64,000 nucleotides of DNA from UBA2377 sp964525935 (GTDB taxonomy: Bacteria; Verrucomicrobiota; Verrucomicrobiia; Opitutales; Opitutaceae): assembly GCA_964525935.1 (NCBI GenBank), contig CAZGJZ010000003.1, positions 515,613 through 579,612 of the forward strand, written 5' to 3'. This document shows positions 31,625-40,941 of this stretch, in pieces. Numbering within the stretch: the stretch's first letter is position 1; every line of letters starts with the position of its first letter. The notes below the pieces were generated by a model that was not told where the DNA came from, searched no databases, and saw nothing but the letters and a program-made list of their open reading frames with translations. Position numbers and translations under genes: made by a program.

Positions 31625-33070
31625 TCAGGTGATCTTGGCGCGGAGGACGCGGTTGCCGATGTTGGCGAGGGCGACGTCGCCGCCGATCTGGCGGTCGTTG
31701 TAGAGGCCGAAGACGACATTATCCATGAGGCACATGCCTTCCTTGACGCCGGTTTCCATCGTGTTGCGGAGACCGGTGCTCTTGCCCTCCTTGATGAGGT
31801 TGGCGATGGCGGTGTTGTTGATGAGGATCTCGCAGGCGAGCACGAGGCTGCCGCTGGGCGAGGGGAGGAGGCGCTGGCAGACAACGCCGCGGAGACTCTC
31901 GGCGACGCTGGAGCGGATCTGCGTCTGCTGCGCGGGCGGGAAGACGTCGAGGAGGCGGTTGAGCGTGGTGGCGGCGTCGCTCGTGTGCATGGTGCCGATC
32001 ACCAAGTGGCCGGTTTCGGAGGCGCTGATCGCCATCTCGATGGTCTCGAGGTCGCGGAGCTCGCCGATGACGATGACGTCGGGGTCTTCGCGGAGGGCGC
32101 CCTTGAGCGCGGTGAAAAATGACTTGGTGTGCGGGCCGACCTCGCGCTGGGAGACGTTGCAACCTTTCGCGGGCTGAACGACCTCGATGGGGTCCTCGAC
32201 GGTGATGATGTGGTCGGTGCGGGTCTCGTTGAGGTAGGCGACCATCGAGGCGAGCGTCGTGGTCTTGCCGGAGCCGACGGGGCCGGTGATGAGGATGAGG
32301 CCGTTGTGGTAGGAGAGGAGTTTCTTGAGCGTATCGAGGTGGGCGGAGTAGCCGAGCTCGGTGAGCGTGCGGACCTTGTCGGGCACCATGCGGTAGGCTC
32401 CGGCGGCGCCGTTCTTGTGGAACATGAGGTTGACGCGGTAGCGGTCGTTACCGCCGAGGGCCAGGGCGTAGTCGTAGTCCTTGCGATCGAGGAAGGTCTT
32501 CTTCTGGCCTTCGGAGAGCAACGCGGTGTTGAGGCGAAGGCAGTCCTTGGCGGTGAGCTTGTAATCGCCGAGAAAACTGAAGCTGCGGTTCTTGCGGATA
32601 AAGGGGCGAGCGCCGGTGGAAAGGTGGAGATCGCTGGCGCCGAACTTGGCGGTGGCGCGGAGCAGGCCGCGCAGGCCGGCGGCGAGTGCGGCGTCGTCCA
32701 TGGCACCGATGGTATCGAAGGGGAACGTGGGCGCGGGGCCGGTGGCGACGGGGACGGCAGCGCCGCCGGGCTTGCCGGAAGCGGCGGGAGCGGCGGCTGG
32801 AGCAGCCGCGGCGGCGGGGGCGGGTTCCGCGTCAGCTTCGTCGAAAGGATCGTCGGCGGGCGCGGTTTTCTGGCCCTTGGTCTGCGCCAGGTTGGCGAGT
32901 TTTTCGAGGGCGCCGAGATCCTCGACGATGGCATCGTCGATGAGCTTCTGGGCGAAGTCCATGAGGTCGGCGTTTTCGCCGACGGCTTTGCGCACGGCGA
33001 GGGCTTGCGCGCGCGTGAAGAGCTTTTGATCCCGGCCAAGCCGGACCAGCCAGAGAATCTCGTTGTTCAT
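31625..33070 (-). CDS. PilT/PilB-family ATPase with extended N-terminus
   Basis: A 481-residue ATPase. Residues 1-75 are helical (WLVRLGRDQKLFTRAQALAV), residues 75-115 are an Ala/Pro linker, and a PilT-like core follows: FGASDLHLSTGARPFIRKN, Walker A ITGPVGSGKTTTLASMVAYL, Asp box HIITVEDPIEVVQ, Walker B region DPDVIVIGELRDLETIEMA and His box IGTMHTSDAATTLNRLL. It looks like a PilT-type retraction ATPase with an added N-terminal domain. Its place upstream of pilT suggests that the two work on the same pilus, as PilT and PilU do (inference). Starts at ATG 33070. Confidence 0.88.
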   Translation of the reverse strand: MNNEILWLVRLGRDQKLFTRAQALAVRKAVGENADLMDFAQKLIDDAIVEDLGALEKLANLAQTKGQKTAPADDPFDEADAEPAPAAAAAPAAAPAASGKPGGAAVPVATGPAPTFPFDTIGAMDDAALAAGLRGLLRATAKFGASDLHLSTGARPFIRKNRSFSFLGDYKLTAKDCLRLNTALLSEGQKKTFLDRKDYDYALALGGNDRYRVNLMFHKNGAAGAYRMVPDKVRTLTELGYSAHLDTLKKLLSYHNGLILITGPVGSGKTTTLASMVAYLNETRTDHIITVEDPIEVVQPAKGCNVSQREVGPHTKSFFTALKGALREDPDVIVIGELRDLETIEMAISASETGHLVIGTMHTSDAATTLNRLLDVFPPAQQTQIRSSVAESLRGVVCQRLLPSPSGSLVLACEILINNTAIANLIKEGKSTGLRNTMETGVKEGMCLMDNVVFGLYNDRQIGGDVALANIGNRVLRAKIT

Positions 33071-33182
33071 GCGGGGCTAAGTGGCGGCATGCTCGCGAGG
33101 GGGCGCAATTGAGTCGAGCCGGGAATGGGCGGATGCAGCGCGGCCTTGCCGGGGCGGGGTTCTGCGCCCACAAGTTCCGGCC

Positions 33183-34871
33183 ATGGCCCAAACTGGCGAA
33201 GCTCCCAAGATCATTTTCTCCATGCTCGGCGTCTCGAAGAAGATCGAGCGCAAGGAAATCCTCCGCGACATCTCGCTGTCGTTTTACTACGGCGCGAAGA
33301 TCGGCGTGCTCGGCCTCAACGGCTCCGGCAAGTCGTCGCTCATGCGCATCCTCGCCGGCATCGACAAGGAGATCGACGGGCGGGTGCACTTCGAGCCGGG
33401 CTACACGGTGGGTTTTCTCCCGCAGGAGCCGGCGCTGACGGCGGGGGCGACGGTGCGGGCGTGCGTGGAGGAAGGGGTGAAGCACCTGACCGACCTCACG
33501 GCGGCCTACGATGCGAGCTGGGACGAGCTTTCCGCGGCGGAGGACGACGCGGCGAAGGACGCGATCGCGGACAAGCAGGCGAAGCTGCAGGAAAAAATCG
33601 ATGCGCTGGGCGCGTGGGATGTCGCGCCGCTCGTCGAGCAGGCGATGGATGCGCTGCGTTGCCCGCCGGCGGACGCGATTGTGGACCATCTCTCGGGCGG
33701 CGAACGCCGCCGCGTCGCGCTCGCGCGGTTGCTGTTGCAGAAGCCGTCGATCCTGCTGCTCGACGAACCGACCAACCATCTCGACGCCGACTCGGTCAAC
33801 TGGCTCGAGCAGCATCTCAGCCGTTACGAAGGCACCGTGATCGCGGTGACGCACGACCGGTATTTTTTGGACAATGTTGCGGGCTGGATCCTCGAGCTCG
33901 ACCACGGCCACGGCCTGCCGTGGAAGGGCAACTACTCGTCATGGCTGGAACAGAAGCAGGCGGTGGCGACGGTCAAGGAGCGCACCGAGAGCAAGCGGCA
34001 GAAGGCGATGGCGCGCGAACTGTCGTGGATCCGGCAGTCGGCGAAGGCGCGGCAGTCGAAGGGACAGGCGCGTATCAACGCCTATGAGCAGATGCTGAAG
34101 GCGGACGTCGCCGAACAGGAGAAGCTCTTCGAAATCATCATCCCGCCCGGGCCGCGGCTCGGCAACCTGGTGGTCGAGGCGCAGGGCGTGGCCAAGGCCT
34201 ACGGCGACAACCTGCTGTTCGACAAACTCAGCTTCGCGCTGCCGCCCGGCGGCATCGTGGGCATCATCGGGCCAAACGGCGCGGGCAAGACGACGCTGTT
34301 CAAGCTCATCACGAATCTGGAAAAGCCGGACGCGGGCACGTTCAAGGTCGGCGAATCGGTGAAGTCGGCCTACGTCGAGCAGTCGCGCGACTCGCTGCAA
34401 AACGAGAAGACGATCTGGCAGGTGATCAGCGACGAGCAGGAAATAATGACGCTCGGCACGCGCTCGGTGAACAGCCGGGCGTATTGCGCGCAGTTTGGTT
34501 TCACGGGCGCGGATCAGCAGAAAAAGGTCGGCGTGCTCTCCGGTGGCGAACGCAACCGCGTGCTGCTGGCGCGCGTGCTCAAGAGCGGCGCGAACCTGAT
34601 CCTGCTCGACGAACCGACGAACGACCTCGACGTAAACTCGATCCGCGCGCTGGAGGAGGCGCTGGAGACTTTCGCCGGCTGCGCGGTGATCATCTCGCAC
34701 GACCGCTGGTTCCTGGATCGCGTGGCGACGCACATCATGGCGTTCGAAGGCGACAGCTACGTGCACTGGTATGCGGGCAACTACTCGGCGTATCTGGAGG
34801 ATTTCAAGAAGCGGAAGGGCAAGGACGCGGAGCAGCCGCACCGGATCAAATACCGGAAGCTCACGCGGTGA
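33183..34871 (+). CDS. ettA: Energy-dependent translational throttle protein EttA (ABC-F)
   Basis: A 562-residue protein with two ABC ATPase domains. The first has GVLGLNGSGKSSLMRILAG, LSGGERRRVALARLLL and LLLDEPTNHLDADSVNWL; the second has GIIGPNGAGKTTLFKLIT, LSGGERNRVLLARVL and LLLDEPTNDLDVNSIRAL. The linker has the ABC-F P-site-tRNA interaction motif region (RELSWIRQSAKARQSKGQAR). EttA binds the ribosomal E site and couples initiation to the ATP/ADP ratio. Start ATG 33183 was chosen because it opens the family N-terminus. The gene is divergent from the PilT pair. Confidence 0.95.
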   Translation: MAQTGEAPKIIFSMLGVSKKIERKEILRDISLSFYYGAKIGVLGLNGSGKSSLMRILAGIDKEIDGRVHFEPGYTVGFLPQEPALTAGATVRACVEEGVKHLTDLTAAYDASWDELSAAEDDAAKDAIADKQAKLQEKIDALGAWDVAPLVEQAMDALRCPPADAIVDHLSGGERRRVALARLLLQKPSILLLDEPTNHLDADSVNWLEQHLSRYEGTVIAVTHDRYFLDNVAGWILELDHGHGLPWKGNYSSWLEQKQAVATVKERTESKRQKAMARELSWIRQSAKARQSKGQARINAYEQMLKADVAEQEKLFEIIIPPGPRLGNLVVEAQGVAKAYGDNLLFDKLSFALPPGGIVGIIGPNGAGKTTLFKLITNLEKPDAGTFKVGESVKSAYVEQSRDSLQNEKTIWQVISDEQEIMTLGTRSVNSRAYCAQFGFTGADQQKKVGVLSGGERNRVLLARVLKSGANLILLDEPTNDLDVNSIRALEEALETFAGCAVIISHDRWFLDRVATHIMAFEGDSYVHWYAGNYSAYLEDFKKRKGKDAEQPHRIKYRKLTR

Positions 34872-34952
34872 TCTTTTGGGCGGCCGGGGCGCGAAGCGAA
34901 GAGCCGGATGCAGGGTTGCCTTGCACGCAACCCAAGGGTAGGCCAACGAACC

Positions 34953-35783
34953 ATGAGTTACCGTTTCGCCCTGTGGGGCGTGATTATTGGCTTGGGCGCC
35001 GGCATCGGTTCGTTGTCGGCGCAGAATGTTTTGTTCGTGGGCAACAGCCTCACCTATGTGCCGCGGGAGAATCTCAAGGTGGGCAAGGCGGTGGAGTTGA
35101 ATGGCGGGCCGGGGGGCGGGGTCCCGGGCCTGTTTGAAGCGCTGGCAGTGGCCGGGGGCAAAACCCCGGTGGTCAGCATGGAGACGGTAGCGGGCCGGAA
35201 CCTCGCGTTTCATTATGCATCCCGGCGCACACTCATCGACCAATCGTGGGATGTGGTGGTGTTGCAGGATTTCAGCACGTCACCGCAGGTAGAGCGCGCC
35301 TCACCCCCGACCAGTTTGGAAAAACTGCGCGACGTGGTCGTCGCGCGAAATCCCCGGGTGAAGGTCTACGTTTATGAGACTTGGCGGCAGATGGACCGCC
35401 TGAAGAATGAAGCGAACGCCTCAGTGGAAAGCCTGCATGCGGACTTGCATGGGATTTATACCGCGGCCGTGAAGGATTTTGGGTTGAGCGGGCGCGCGCC
35501 AGTGGGGTGTGCCTTTGCGGCGGCGGTGCGCGAGGGGCTGGCGGATGATCCGATGACGGAAGCGGTGGAAGGTTCGGTCAAAATTTGGGGCAAGGACAAC
35601 TTACATCAAAGCGACACCGGATCCTACCTGGCCGCGCTGGTGTTCTACGGGCGGCTGTATGGGGAGGATCCGCGCAAGCTGCCCGCGGATAATCCGGTCG
35701 CGGTGCGGCTCAGGATGCCGGCCAAGACCAGCGAGCGGTTACAGGCGATCGCGTGGGAAGCGCTGCAGGCGGACCCGCTGTAA
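34953..35783 (+). CDS. Exported SGNH-hydrolase-like protein (DUF4886-like)
   Basis: A 276-residue protein with an N-terminal signal peptide (ALWGVIIGLGAGIGSLSAQ) and then the SGNH-type nucleophile motif VLFVGNSLTYVP. A C-terminal DNLHQSDTGSYLAALVFY contains the Asp-x-x-His partner residues of this fold. Members are esterases or lipases of the cell envelope or carbohydrate metabolism; the substrate is not known. It is convergent with the GH78 gene, with only 18 bp between the stops. Start ATG 34953 gives the signal peptide. Confidence 0.8.
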   Translation: MSYRFALWGVIIGLGAGIGSLSAQNVLFVGNSLTYVPRENLKVGKAVELNGGPGGGVPGLFEALAVAGGKTPVVSMETVAGRNLAFHYASRRTLIDQSWDVVVLQDFSTSPQVERASPPTSLEKLRDVVVARNPRVKVYVYETWRQMDRLKNEANASVESLHADLHGIYTAAVKDFGLSGRAPVGCAFAAAVREGLADDPMTEAVEGSVKIWGKDNLHQSDTGSYLAALVFYGRLYGEDPRKLPADNPVAVRLRMPAKTSERLQAIAWEALQADPL

Positions 35784-35801
35784 GGCGGCGGAGCAGGGTG
35801 G

Positions 35802-38111
35802 TCAGCGGCACGCCGCCAACGGCCAGGTCGCGGTAAAGGTGTCGGTGACGTTGGCGGTGCCGCCGCCGAGGGCGGGCGAGAGATGCAGCGTGAGTGGCAC
35901 TGGCGTCCGCAATTCGTAGTGCAGGCCGGCGGCGTCTTTTTTCCATGAGACGGTCACGGCGTCGTCGCGGCCGGGGATCGGGCGGGCGCCGCGGGCGCTG
36001 GTGAGCGACCCGGTGGCGAGGGCGAGGTCGAAGTGCATGGCACCGCGGTCAAAACGCGGGGAGAGGCCGAGCAGGTAGCGCGAGAGCTGCCACGTGGGGC
36101 AGCCGCCCCATTGGTGACAGTGACTCCAGCGCGTGTCGAAAACCTCGAGCCATGTCGTGCGACCGCCGCCGAGCGACCAGCCCCAGCAGGTGCGATACTG
36201 GCCGAGCACGAAATCCATGTCACCGTGCTCGATGAGTTCGGGCAGCGCGAAGTGCCCGAAGTAGGGCGTGATCAATTGCGAGCTGTTCGCCGCAGGATCG
36301 CTGAGGCGCGGGGCGTCCTCGCGATTGGGGAAACAGCGGAGCATGTGCGCGCGGAGGAAGGCGCGGCCTTCCACGGCTTGCGTGGCGTTGAAGAAATTCT
36401 GGCGCAGGCCGAGCGCGGCGCGGTGGTAGCCGATGCGCGTCCATGCCTCGCCGCCGGCGGCGAACTCGCCGGCGAAGTAGCGGGCGATGATCGCGTTGAG
36501 GATGTCGGCCTGGCGTTGGTAGTGCGCGGCGCGGGCGGCGTGGCCGAGCGTGGTCGCCCAGCGGCTGATGCTGTGGAGCGCGGTGAGGACGTGGAGATTG
36601 ACGCCCATGTCGCTCGGGCCGGGGTTGCGCACGTAGCCCCAATCGACGAAGCCCCAGCCGGCGTCGTCCTTGAGGCCATCGGCGGTGGTTTTGGCGGCGA
36701 AGGCGGCGAGGTTGCGCTCGGCGTGCGGCCACATCTCGTCGAGGAGCGTGCGGTCACCGGTGAGTTCCCAATAGTGGACGCAGGCGGTGACCCATTGCGC
36801 GGCGTAAGTGGTGAGATAGCCAACCCCACCGGGACAGAGACCGGCGACGAGGCCGTCGTCGCGGGCGCACTGGGCGCATTGCACGAGGCTGCGGCGGCAG
36901 AGACGGAGATCGGCGAAGGCCGCGGCGGCGACATCCATGCCGACGGTGACGACATCGCCGGCCCACTGGCCGCGTTCGCGCGTGGGGTTGTCGGTGATGG
37001 CGTCCTCGGCGCAGGCGCGGTGCGACTCGACGCCGACGGACCAAGCCTGGTCGAGCAAGGTCTCGCCGGTGTGCAGCGCGCCCGCCGCGGCGCCATAGTA
37101 GGCGCGTTCGACGACGGACTCGCGGAGAAATTTAACCGACCCCGCGGGAGCGAAAATGTGGACTTCGAGGAAACGGCCGCCGCGCGGAGCGAGCGGGAAA
37201 AATTCCTGCGGGCCGCCGCGGGCGACGTAGTGGTCGAGGTTGCAGGAATCGCCGGCGGAGAGCGTGATCCACGGTGAGACACGACCGCTGATGAGCGCTT
37301 CACAGTAAGCGAACTCGACGACGGTGCCGGCCGGCAGATCGAGGACGAAGCGCGGGCGCATGAGACGCACGCGGCCGAGATCATAGCGGCGCCAGATGCC
37401 TTGCGGCGGAAGCATGGGCGGCGCGAGATCACGGAGAAAAAAACGCGCCGGGATATCGTCGCGATCGTAGCCGAAGGTTTCGGTGAACGTGCCCGAGGCG
37501 AGTGGCGCGAGTGCGTGCGGGATGGCGATGGCGTTCGCCGAGGAGAGCGGGCGGAGCGGGCCGAGGTCGCGCGTCACGGGGACGGGCGCAGCCCACGCGG
37601 TGTCGTCGAACGCAGGCGCTTGCCAGTCGACGGGGAGCTGACGGGTGTCGCACCACTCGATGAAGCCGACCTGCGGGTTGACGCGGCGGACGTGCGGGGT
37701 GAAGGCGGGGAGCTGGGCGCAGCGCCAGGCGAGGGGCAACGTGCGGCCGGCGGCGAGGACGTTGCAGGCGAAGAACGGCGCGATGGTTTCGATGATGCGC
37801 GTGGTGACGCCGTGATGGTTGACGGCAAAGGCGAGCGTGTGGCGACCGGCGGCGAGCTGGGCGGTGAACGTCTGGTATTCGGGGAAGGCCTTGGGGAAAC
37901 GCGCGGGGCCTTCGCAGAAATACTCGTGGTCGAGCCAGCCGACGAACCAGGACGCGCCGAAGAGCTGGAACTCAACCGTGGCGGGAGCGGAGAGTTCGAA
38001 GTGGGTGCGGAAGGCGGCGTAGGTGTCGTTGTCGGCGGGCGTGGGCGGGGCGTCGGTGAGCCAGAGAAAGCGAAGATCGGGCGAGGCGGCGGCAGCGGCG
38101 GCGGTGGGCAT
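35802..38111 (-). CDS. GH78 alpha-L-rhamnosidase-like glycoside hydrolase
   Basis: A 769-residue protein with no obvious signal peptide. Residues about 15-130 and 200-330 look like beta-sandwich domains. The (alpha/alpha)6 catalytic domain runs from about 350 to 690, with the GH78-type CAEDAITDNPTRERGQWAGDV motif region (DNPTRERGQWAGDV carries the acidic catalytic residues), a WVTACVHYWELTGD segment, FVDWGY and WGWSLGGGRTTWLEVF. The family cleaves terminal L-rhamnose from plant or microbial polysaccharides. The motif variants mean a related sugar is possible. It is a single gene, divergent from msrA. Confidence 0.82.
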   Translation of the reverse strand: MPTAAAAAASPDLRFLWLTDAPPTPADNDTYAAFRTHFELSAPATVEFQLFGASWFVGWLDHEYFCEGPARFPKAFPEYQTFTAQLAAGRHTLAFAVNHHGVTTRIIETIAPFFACNVLAAGRTLPLAWRCAQLPAFTPHVRRVNPQVGFIEWCDTRQLPVDWQAPAFDDTAWAAPVPVTRDLGPLRPLSSANAIAIPHALAPLASGTFTETFGYDRDDIPARFFLRDLAPPMLPPQGIWRRYDLGRVRLMRPRFVLDLPAGTVVEFAYCEALISGRVSPWITLSAGDSCNLDHYVARGGPQEFFPLAPRGGRFLEVHIFAPAGSVKFLRESVVERAYYGAAAGALHTGETLLDQAWSVGVESHRACAEDAITDNPTRERGQWAGDVVTVGMDVAAAAFADLRLCRRSLVQCAQCARDDGLVAGLCPGGVGYLTTYAAQWVTACVHYWELTGDRTLLDEMWPHAERNLAAFAAKTTADGLKDDAGWGFVDWGYVRNPGPSDMGVNLHVLTALHSISRWATTLGHAARAAHYQRQADILNAIIARYFAGEFAAGGEAWTRIGYHRAALGLRQNFFNATQAVEGRAFLRAHMLRCFPNREDAPRLSDPAANSSQLITPYFGHFALPELIEHGDMDFVLGQYRTCWGWSLGGGRTTWLEVFDTRWSHCHQWGGCPTWQLSRYLLGLSPRFDRGAMHFDLALATGSLTSARGARPIPGRDDAVTVSWKKDAAGLHYELRTPVPLTLHLSPALGGGTANVTDTFTATWPLAACR

Positions 38112-38198
38112 GGGGTGGGGCGTTCATGGAACACCAAGGCGCAGGGGATTCGAGCCGATTGTGGCAGTCGGCGGCAGGTGCGGGCGGAAGACTGGCTT

Positions 38199-38272
38199 TA
38201 ACCACGAAGAGCACGAAGGACACGAAGCCCAGGCCTTAATCCTTTGTGCTCTTTGTGTCCTTCGTGGTTCAC
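38199..38272. repeat. Paired inverted repeat of the CACGAAG family
   Basis: The left arm (38199-38229) has CCACGAAGAGCACGAAGG plus further units; the right arm (38242-38272) has CTTTGTGTCCTTCGTGG. The spacer is about 12 bp. It lies in the divergent gap between the GH78 gene and msrA. Confidence 0.85.
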
Positions 38273-38313
38273 AACACTCAAGGGGGCTATTTGCGGTGGG
38301 AATACTTCCCAGC

Positions 38314-38934
38314 ATGGTGCCTCTCATCCGTATGAAACGTCTCGCTTTGCTTCTCGCGCTGTTTGGCTTTTCCTTTGCACCCATGAATGCCGCTCCTGCC
38401 TCCACTCCCGCCAAGACTGAATTTCTCGTGCTTGGCGGCGGCTGCTTCTGGTGCACCGAGGCCGCGTATGAACTGCTGCCGGGCGTGAAGTCGGTCGTCA
38501 GCGGTTATGCGGGCGGCGAGACGATCAAGCCGTCGTATGAGGACATTTGCACGGGTGAGACGGGCCACGCGGAGGTGATCCGCATCGAGTTCGACCCGGC
38601 GGTGATTTCGCTCACCCAGGTGCTGGAGTATTTCTGGGAAATCCACGACCCGACGACGCTGAACCGTCAGGGTGCGGATGCAGGCACGCAGTATCGCTCA
38701 ACGATCATGTATGCAAACGAGGCGCAGCGCGCCGCGGCGGAAGCGTCGCGGCCGGCGGCGCAGAAAATTTTCCGCGATCCCATCGTGACGGAGATCGTGC
38801 CGCTCAAGAAATTCTGGCCGGCCGAGGACTATCATCAGGATTATTTCCGGAAGAATCCACACGCGGGCTATTGCCAGATGGTGATCGCGCCGAAGGTAAA
38901 GAAGCTGAAGCAGCAGATCGGGACCGCGAAATAA
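38314..38934 (+). CDS. msrA: Peptide methionine-S-sulfoxide reductase MsrA, exported
   Basis: A 206-residue protein. An N-terminal hydrophobic signal (RLALLLALFGFSFAPMNA) is followed by the MsrA core: LGGGCFWCTEAAYELLPGVKSVVSGYAGG with the catalytic Cys in GCFWC, TGHAEVIRIEFDP, and the substrate-binding AEDYHQDYFRKNPHAGYC, which has a C-terminal resolving Cys. It reduces methionine-S-sulfoxide in proteins. The signal peptide suggests an envelope-located enzyme. The start could be 38314 or the ATG at 38332 (MKRLALLL); both retain the signal. Confidence 0.93.
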   Translation: MVPLIRMKRLALLLALFGFSFAPMNAAPASTPAKTEFLVLGGGCFWCTEAAYELLPGVKSVVSGYAGGETIKPSYEDICTGETGHAEVIRIEFDPAVISLTQVLEYFWEIHDPTTLNRQGADAGTQYRSTIMYANEAQRAAAEASRPAAQKIFRDPIVTEIVPLKKFWPAEDYHQDYFRKNPHAGYCQMVIAPKVKKLKQQIGTAK

Positions 38935-38949
38935 CGCGCGGTCCGCGCC

Positions 38950-39300
38950 TTAAAACGGCGCGTCTTCGTCGACCGACTGGCCGGGTTCCTCGGGCAGCGG
39001 GGCGCCGTCATCGTCGGCCGGAGCGCCGGCGGTGCCGCCGAGCAATTCGATCTTCCAGGCGTTGAGGTTCACGAAGTAGCTCTCTTTCCATTCGCGGCCG
39101 CGCAGGTCGAAGAAGACCTTGGCCTTGGCGCCCGGCTGGAGGGCGGCGACCAGGGCGATCTTGTCTTTGACGCACTCAAATTTGATGTCCTGCGGGAAGC
39201 GCCCCGACTCAATGGTGAGCACGAACTCGCGCTTGATGAAGCCGCTGCCGAACGTTTGCTCTGGAAAGATTTTCTTAACGGTGCCGGTGATTTCGAACAT
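38950..39300 (-). CDS. DUF3127 protein
   Basis: A 116-residue protein. It starts MFEITGTVKKIFPEQTFGSGF and continues with KREFVLTIESGRFPQDIKFE, FFDLRGREWKESYFVNLNAWKI, which is the DUF3127 signature (an OB-like single-stranded nucleic acid-binding-like fold is suspected for this family; the function is not known). The last 30 residues are acidic (DDDGAPLPEEPGQSVDEDAPF), resembling the C-terminal acidic tip of SSB proteins. It is convergent with msrA, 15 bp apart. Confidence 0.88.
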   Translation of the reverse strand: MFEITGTVKKIFPEQTFGSGFIKREFVLTIESGRFPQDIKFECVKDKIALVAALQPGAKAKVFFDLRGREWKESYFVNLNAWKIELLGGTAGAPADDDGAPLPEEPGQSVDEDAPF

Positions 39301-39476
39301 GCGGTTACGATGAACGGGTCGGACGGACGGGAGCCAGCTACATTTGCAGTAAAACCGTTCCGGGCAGGAAACGAAGGAGGCAAAGACGAACGCAGCGGAG
39401 GGAATATGGTGGGGCGCCGGTGCCGGGCTGCGTGCGGCGGCTTGCGCTGGGGCGGAGATGTGACTCCTTACGAGGC

Positions 39477-40304
39477 ATGCCAGAATTCACTCCCGTCAAT
39501 CCCGCCGCTTCCGGTCTCGAGGTGCGCACGAGCTTTGTGCGCAATCGCAATGCGTTGATCGCGCAGGTGGATTTCGGCGAGCTGTTCGTGGACTACTACC
39601 TGCACCTGGCGGAGCACGGGCTGCGGCCGGAGCCGGCACACGATGCGATGTTCAAGCGGGCGCTCGCGGCGTTTGTGCTGCACCAGGCGACGCGACCGTG
39701 GAACGAACTCACGGCGTGGACGATCAATTTTCAGGCGCCGCTGCTGAACGTGTTTCTCACCGGGGACAACGAAACCGGCACGGTGGCGGGCCGGAGTTTT
39801 TCCGACAACGTGAAGGAAATGCCGGAGAACCTGTTTTACGCCGATGTGGTGCGCAGCGGGCCGAAGGGCGTGGAGCCGAAGCGGCGGAGCGTCGTGACGT
39901 TTGCCGGGGCGGATCCGTTTGCGGGCGCCGAGCGGCTTTACGCCCAGAGCGAACAGCGCGGGGCGCGCTATTTTCAGCTCGGTGAAGAAGAATACGCGCT
40001 GGTGACGGAGCATCCGGACTGCGATCTCGCGTGGTTCAACGCGCTGACGGCCGACCAGGTGCGTGAGCTCGCGAAAACGGAGACCGTGGTGACGATGGAG
40101 ACCCGGCTCTTCCGCTGGCACTGCGGCTGCAATCACCGGCGCATGTGCGAGGTGCTGGCGCCGGCGATGCGGCAGGACCCGGACGGGCTGTTTGGCGCCG
40201 AGCCGAAACTGGAAGTGCGCTGCCCGCGCTGCGCGGCGCGCTACACGGTGACGCGCGAGGCGATGGAAGCGTTTGTCGCCGGACAGGCCGAGCGGAAATT
40301 CTGA
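39477..40304 (+). CDS. hslO: Hsp33-family redox chaperone
   Basis: A 275-residue protein. The C-terminal zinc site is present as WHCGCNHRRM and VRCPRCAARY (C-x-C and C-x-x-C), and the N-terminal fold includes VSF-like RTSFVRNRNALIAQVDFGEL. Hsp33 is activated by oxidation when the four Cys release zinc and then holds unfolded proteins. The linker and N-terminus are diverged from E. coli Hsp33 but the Cys spacing fits. It is the first gene of an operon with pnuC, a nadR-like kinase and tcdA; a 7-bp gap separates it from pnuC. Confidence 0.87.
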   Translation: MPEFTPVNPAASGLEVRTSFVRNRNALIAQVDFGELFVDYYLHLAEHGLRPEPAHDAMFKRALAAFVLHQATRPWNELTAWTINFQAPLLNVFLTGDNETGTVAGRSFSDNVKEMPENLFYADVVRSGPKGVEPKRRSVVTFAGADPFAGAERLYAQSEQRGARYFQLGEEEYALVTEHPDCDLAWFNALTADQVRELAKTETVVTMETRLFRWHCGCNHRRMCEVLAPAMRQDPDGLFGAEPKLEVRCPRCAARYTVTREAMEAFVAGQAERKF

Positions 40305-40311
40305 AGCACGC

Positions 40312-40941
40312 GTGAGCGAAATTCTGCACAATATCTGGGCGGGAGTGACGGGCGCCTCGTGGATCGAGCAGGCGGCGACCGTGCTCGGCCTGCTGGGCGT
40401 CTGGCTCACGATCCGGCAGAGCCTGTGGAATTTTCCCGTGGGGCTCGTGCAGGTGACGTTGTCGGGCGTGGTTTTTTATCAGGCGAAACTTTACGCCGAC
40501 ATGAAGCTGCAGGTGTTTTTCTTCGCCGTGCTTGCGTATGGCTGGTGGCACTGGGCGCGGGGCGAAGACGGAAAAGAAAAGGTGGATGGATCCCGGAATG
40601 CCTTGCGCGTGACGCGGCTTTCACCGCTGGGGCTCGCGGCATGGATCGGCGCAGCGCTGGCGGGAGCGGGACTGTGGGGCTGGTATTTGCGTGCAAACAC
40701 GGATGCGGCGATGCCGTTCCGGGATGCGTTTATTGCGTCGTTCAGCATCGCGGCGCAATGGTTGCAGGCGCGGAAGAAGCTGGAGAACTGGGCGGCCTGG
40801 ATGGTGGTCAACGCGTCGGCCGTGGCGGTTTACTGGCTGGCGGAGCTGCACTGGTTTGCGGTGCTGTATGCGCTCTTTTTCGTGCTGGCGGTCGGCGGGC
40901 ACTTTGAGTGGCGCAAGGCCGAGCGGGAGGCGATCGCATGA
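40312..40941 (+). CDS. pnuC: Nicotinamide riboside transporter PnuC
   Basis: A 209-residue membrane protein starting at GTG. It has the PnuC family pattern: ATVLGLLGVWLTIRQSLWNFPVGL, QAKLYADMKLQVFFFAVLAYGWWHW with the conserved W-x-x-W substrate region, and AQWLQARKKLENWAAWMVVN. It would import nicotinamide riboside by facilitated diffusion, trapped by phosphorylation. The next gene, overlapping by ATGA, encodes an NadR-like nicotinamide riboside kinase, which completes the salvage step. The GTG start is inferred from the family N-terminus. Confidence 0.93.
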   Translation: MSEILHNIWAGVTGASWIEQAATVLGLLGVWLTIRQSLWNFPVGLVQVTLSGVVFYQAKLYADMKLQVFFFAVLAYGWWHWARGEDGKEKVDGSRNALRVTRLSPLGLAAWIGAALAGAGLWGWYLRANTDAAMPFRDAFIASFSIAAQWLQARKKLENWAAWMVVNASAVAVYWLAELHWFAVLYALFFVLAVGGHFEWRKAEREAIA

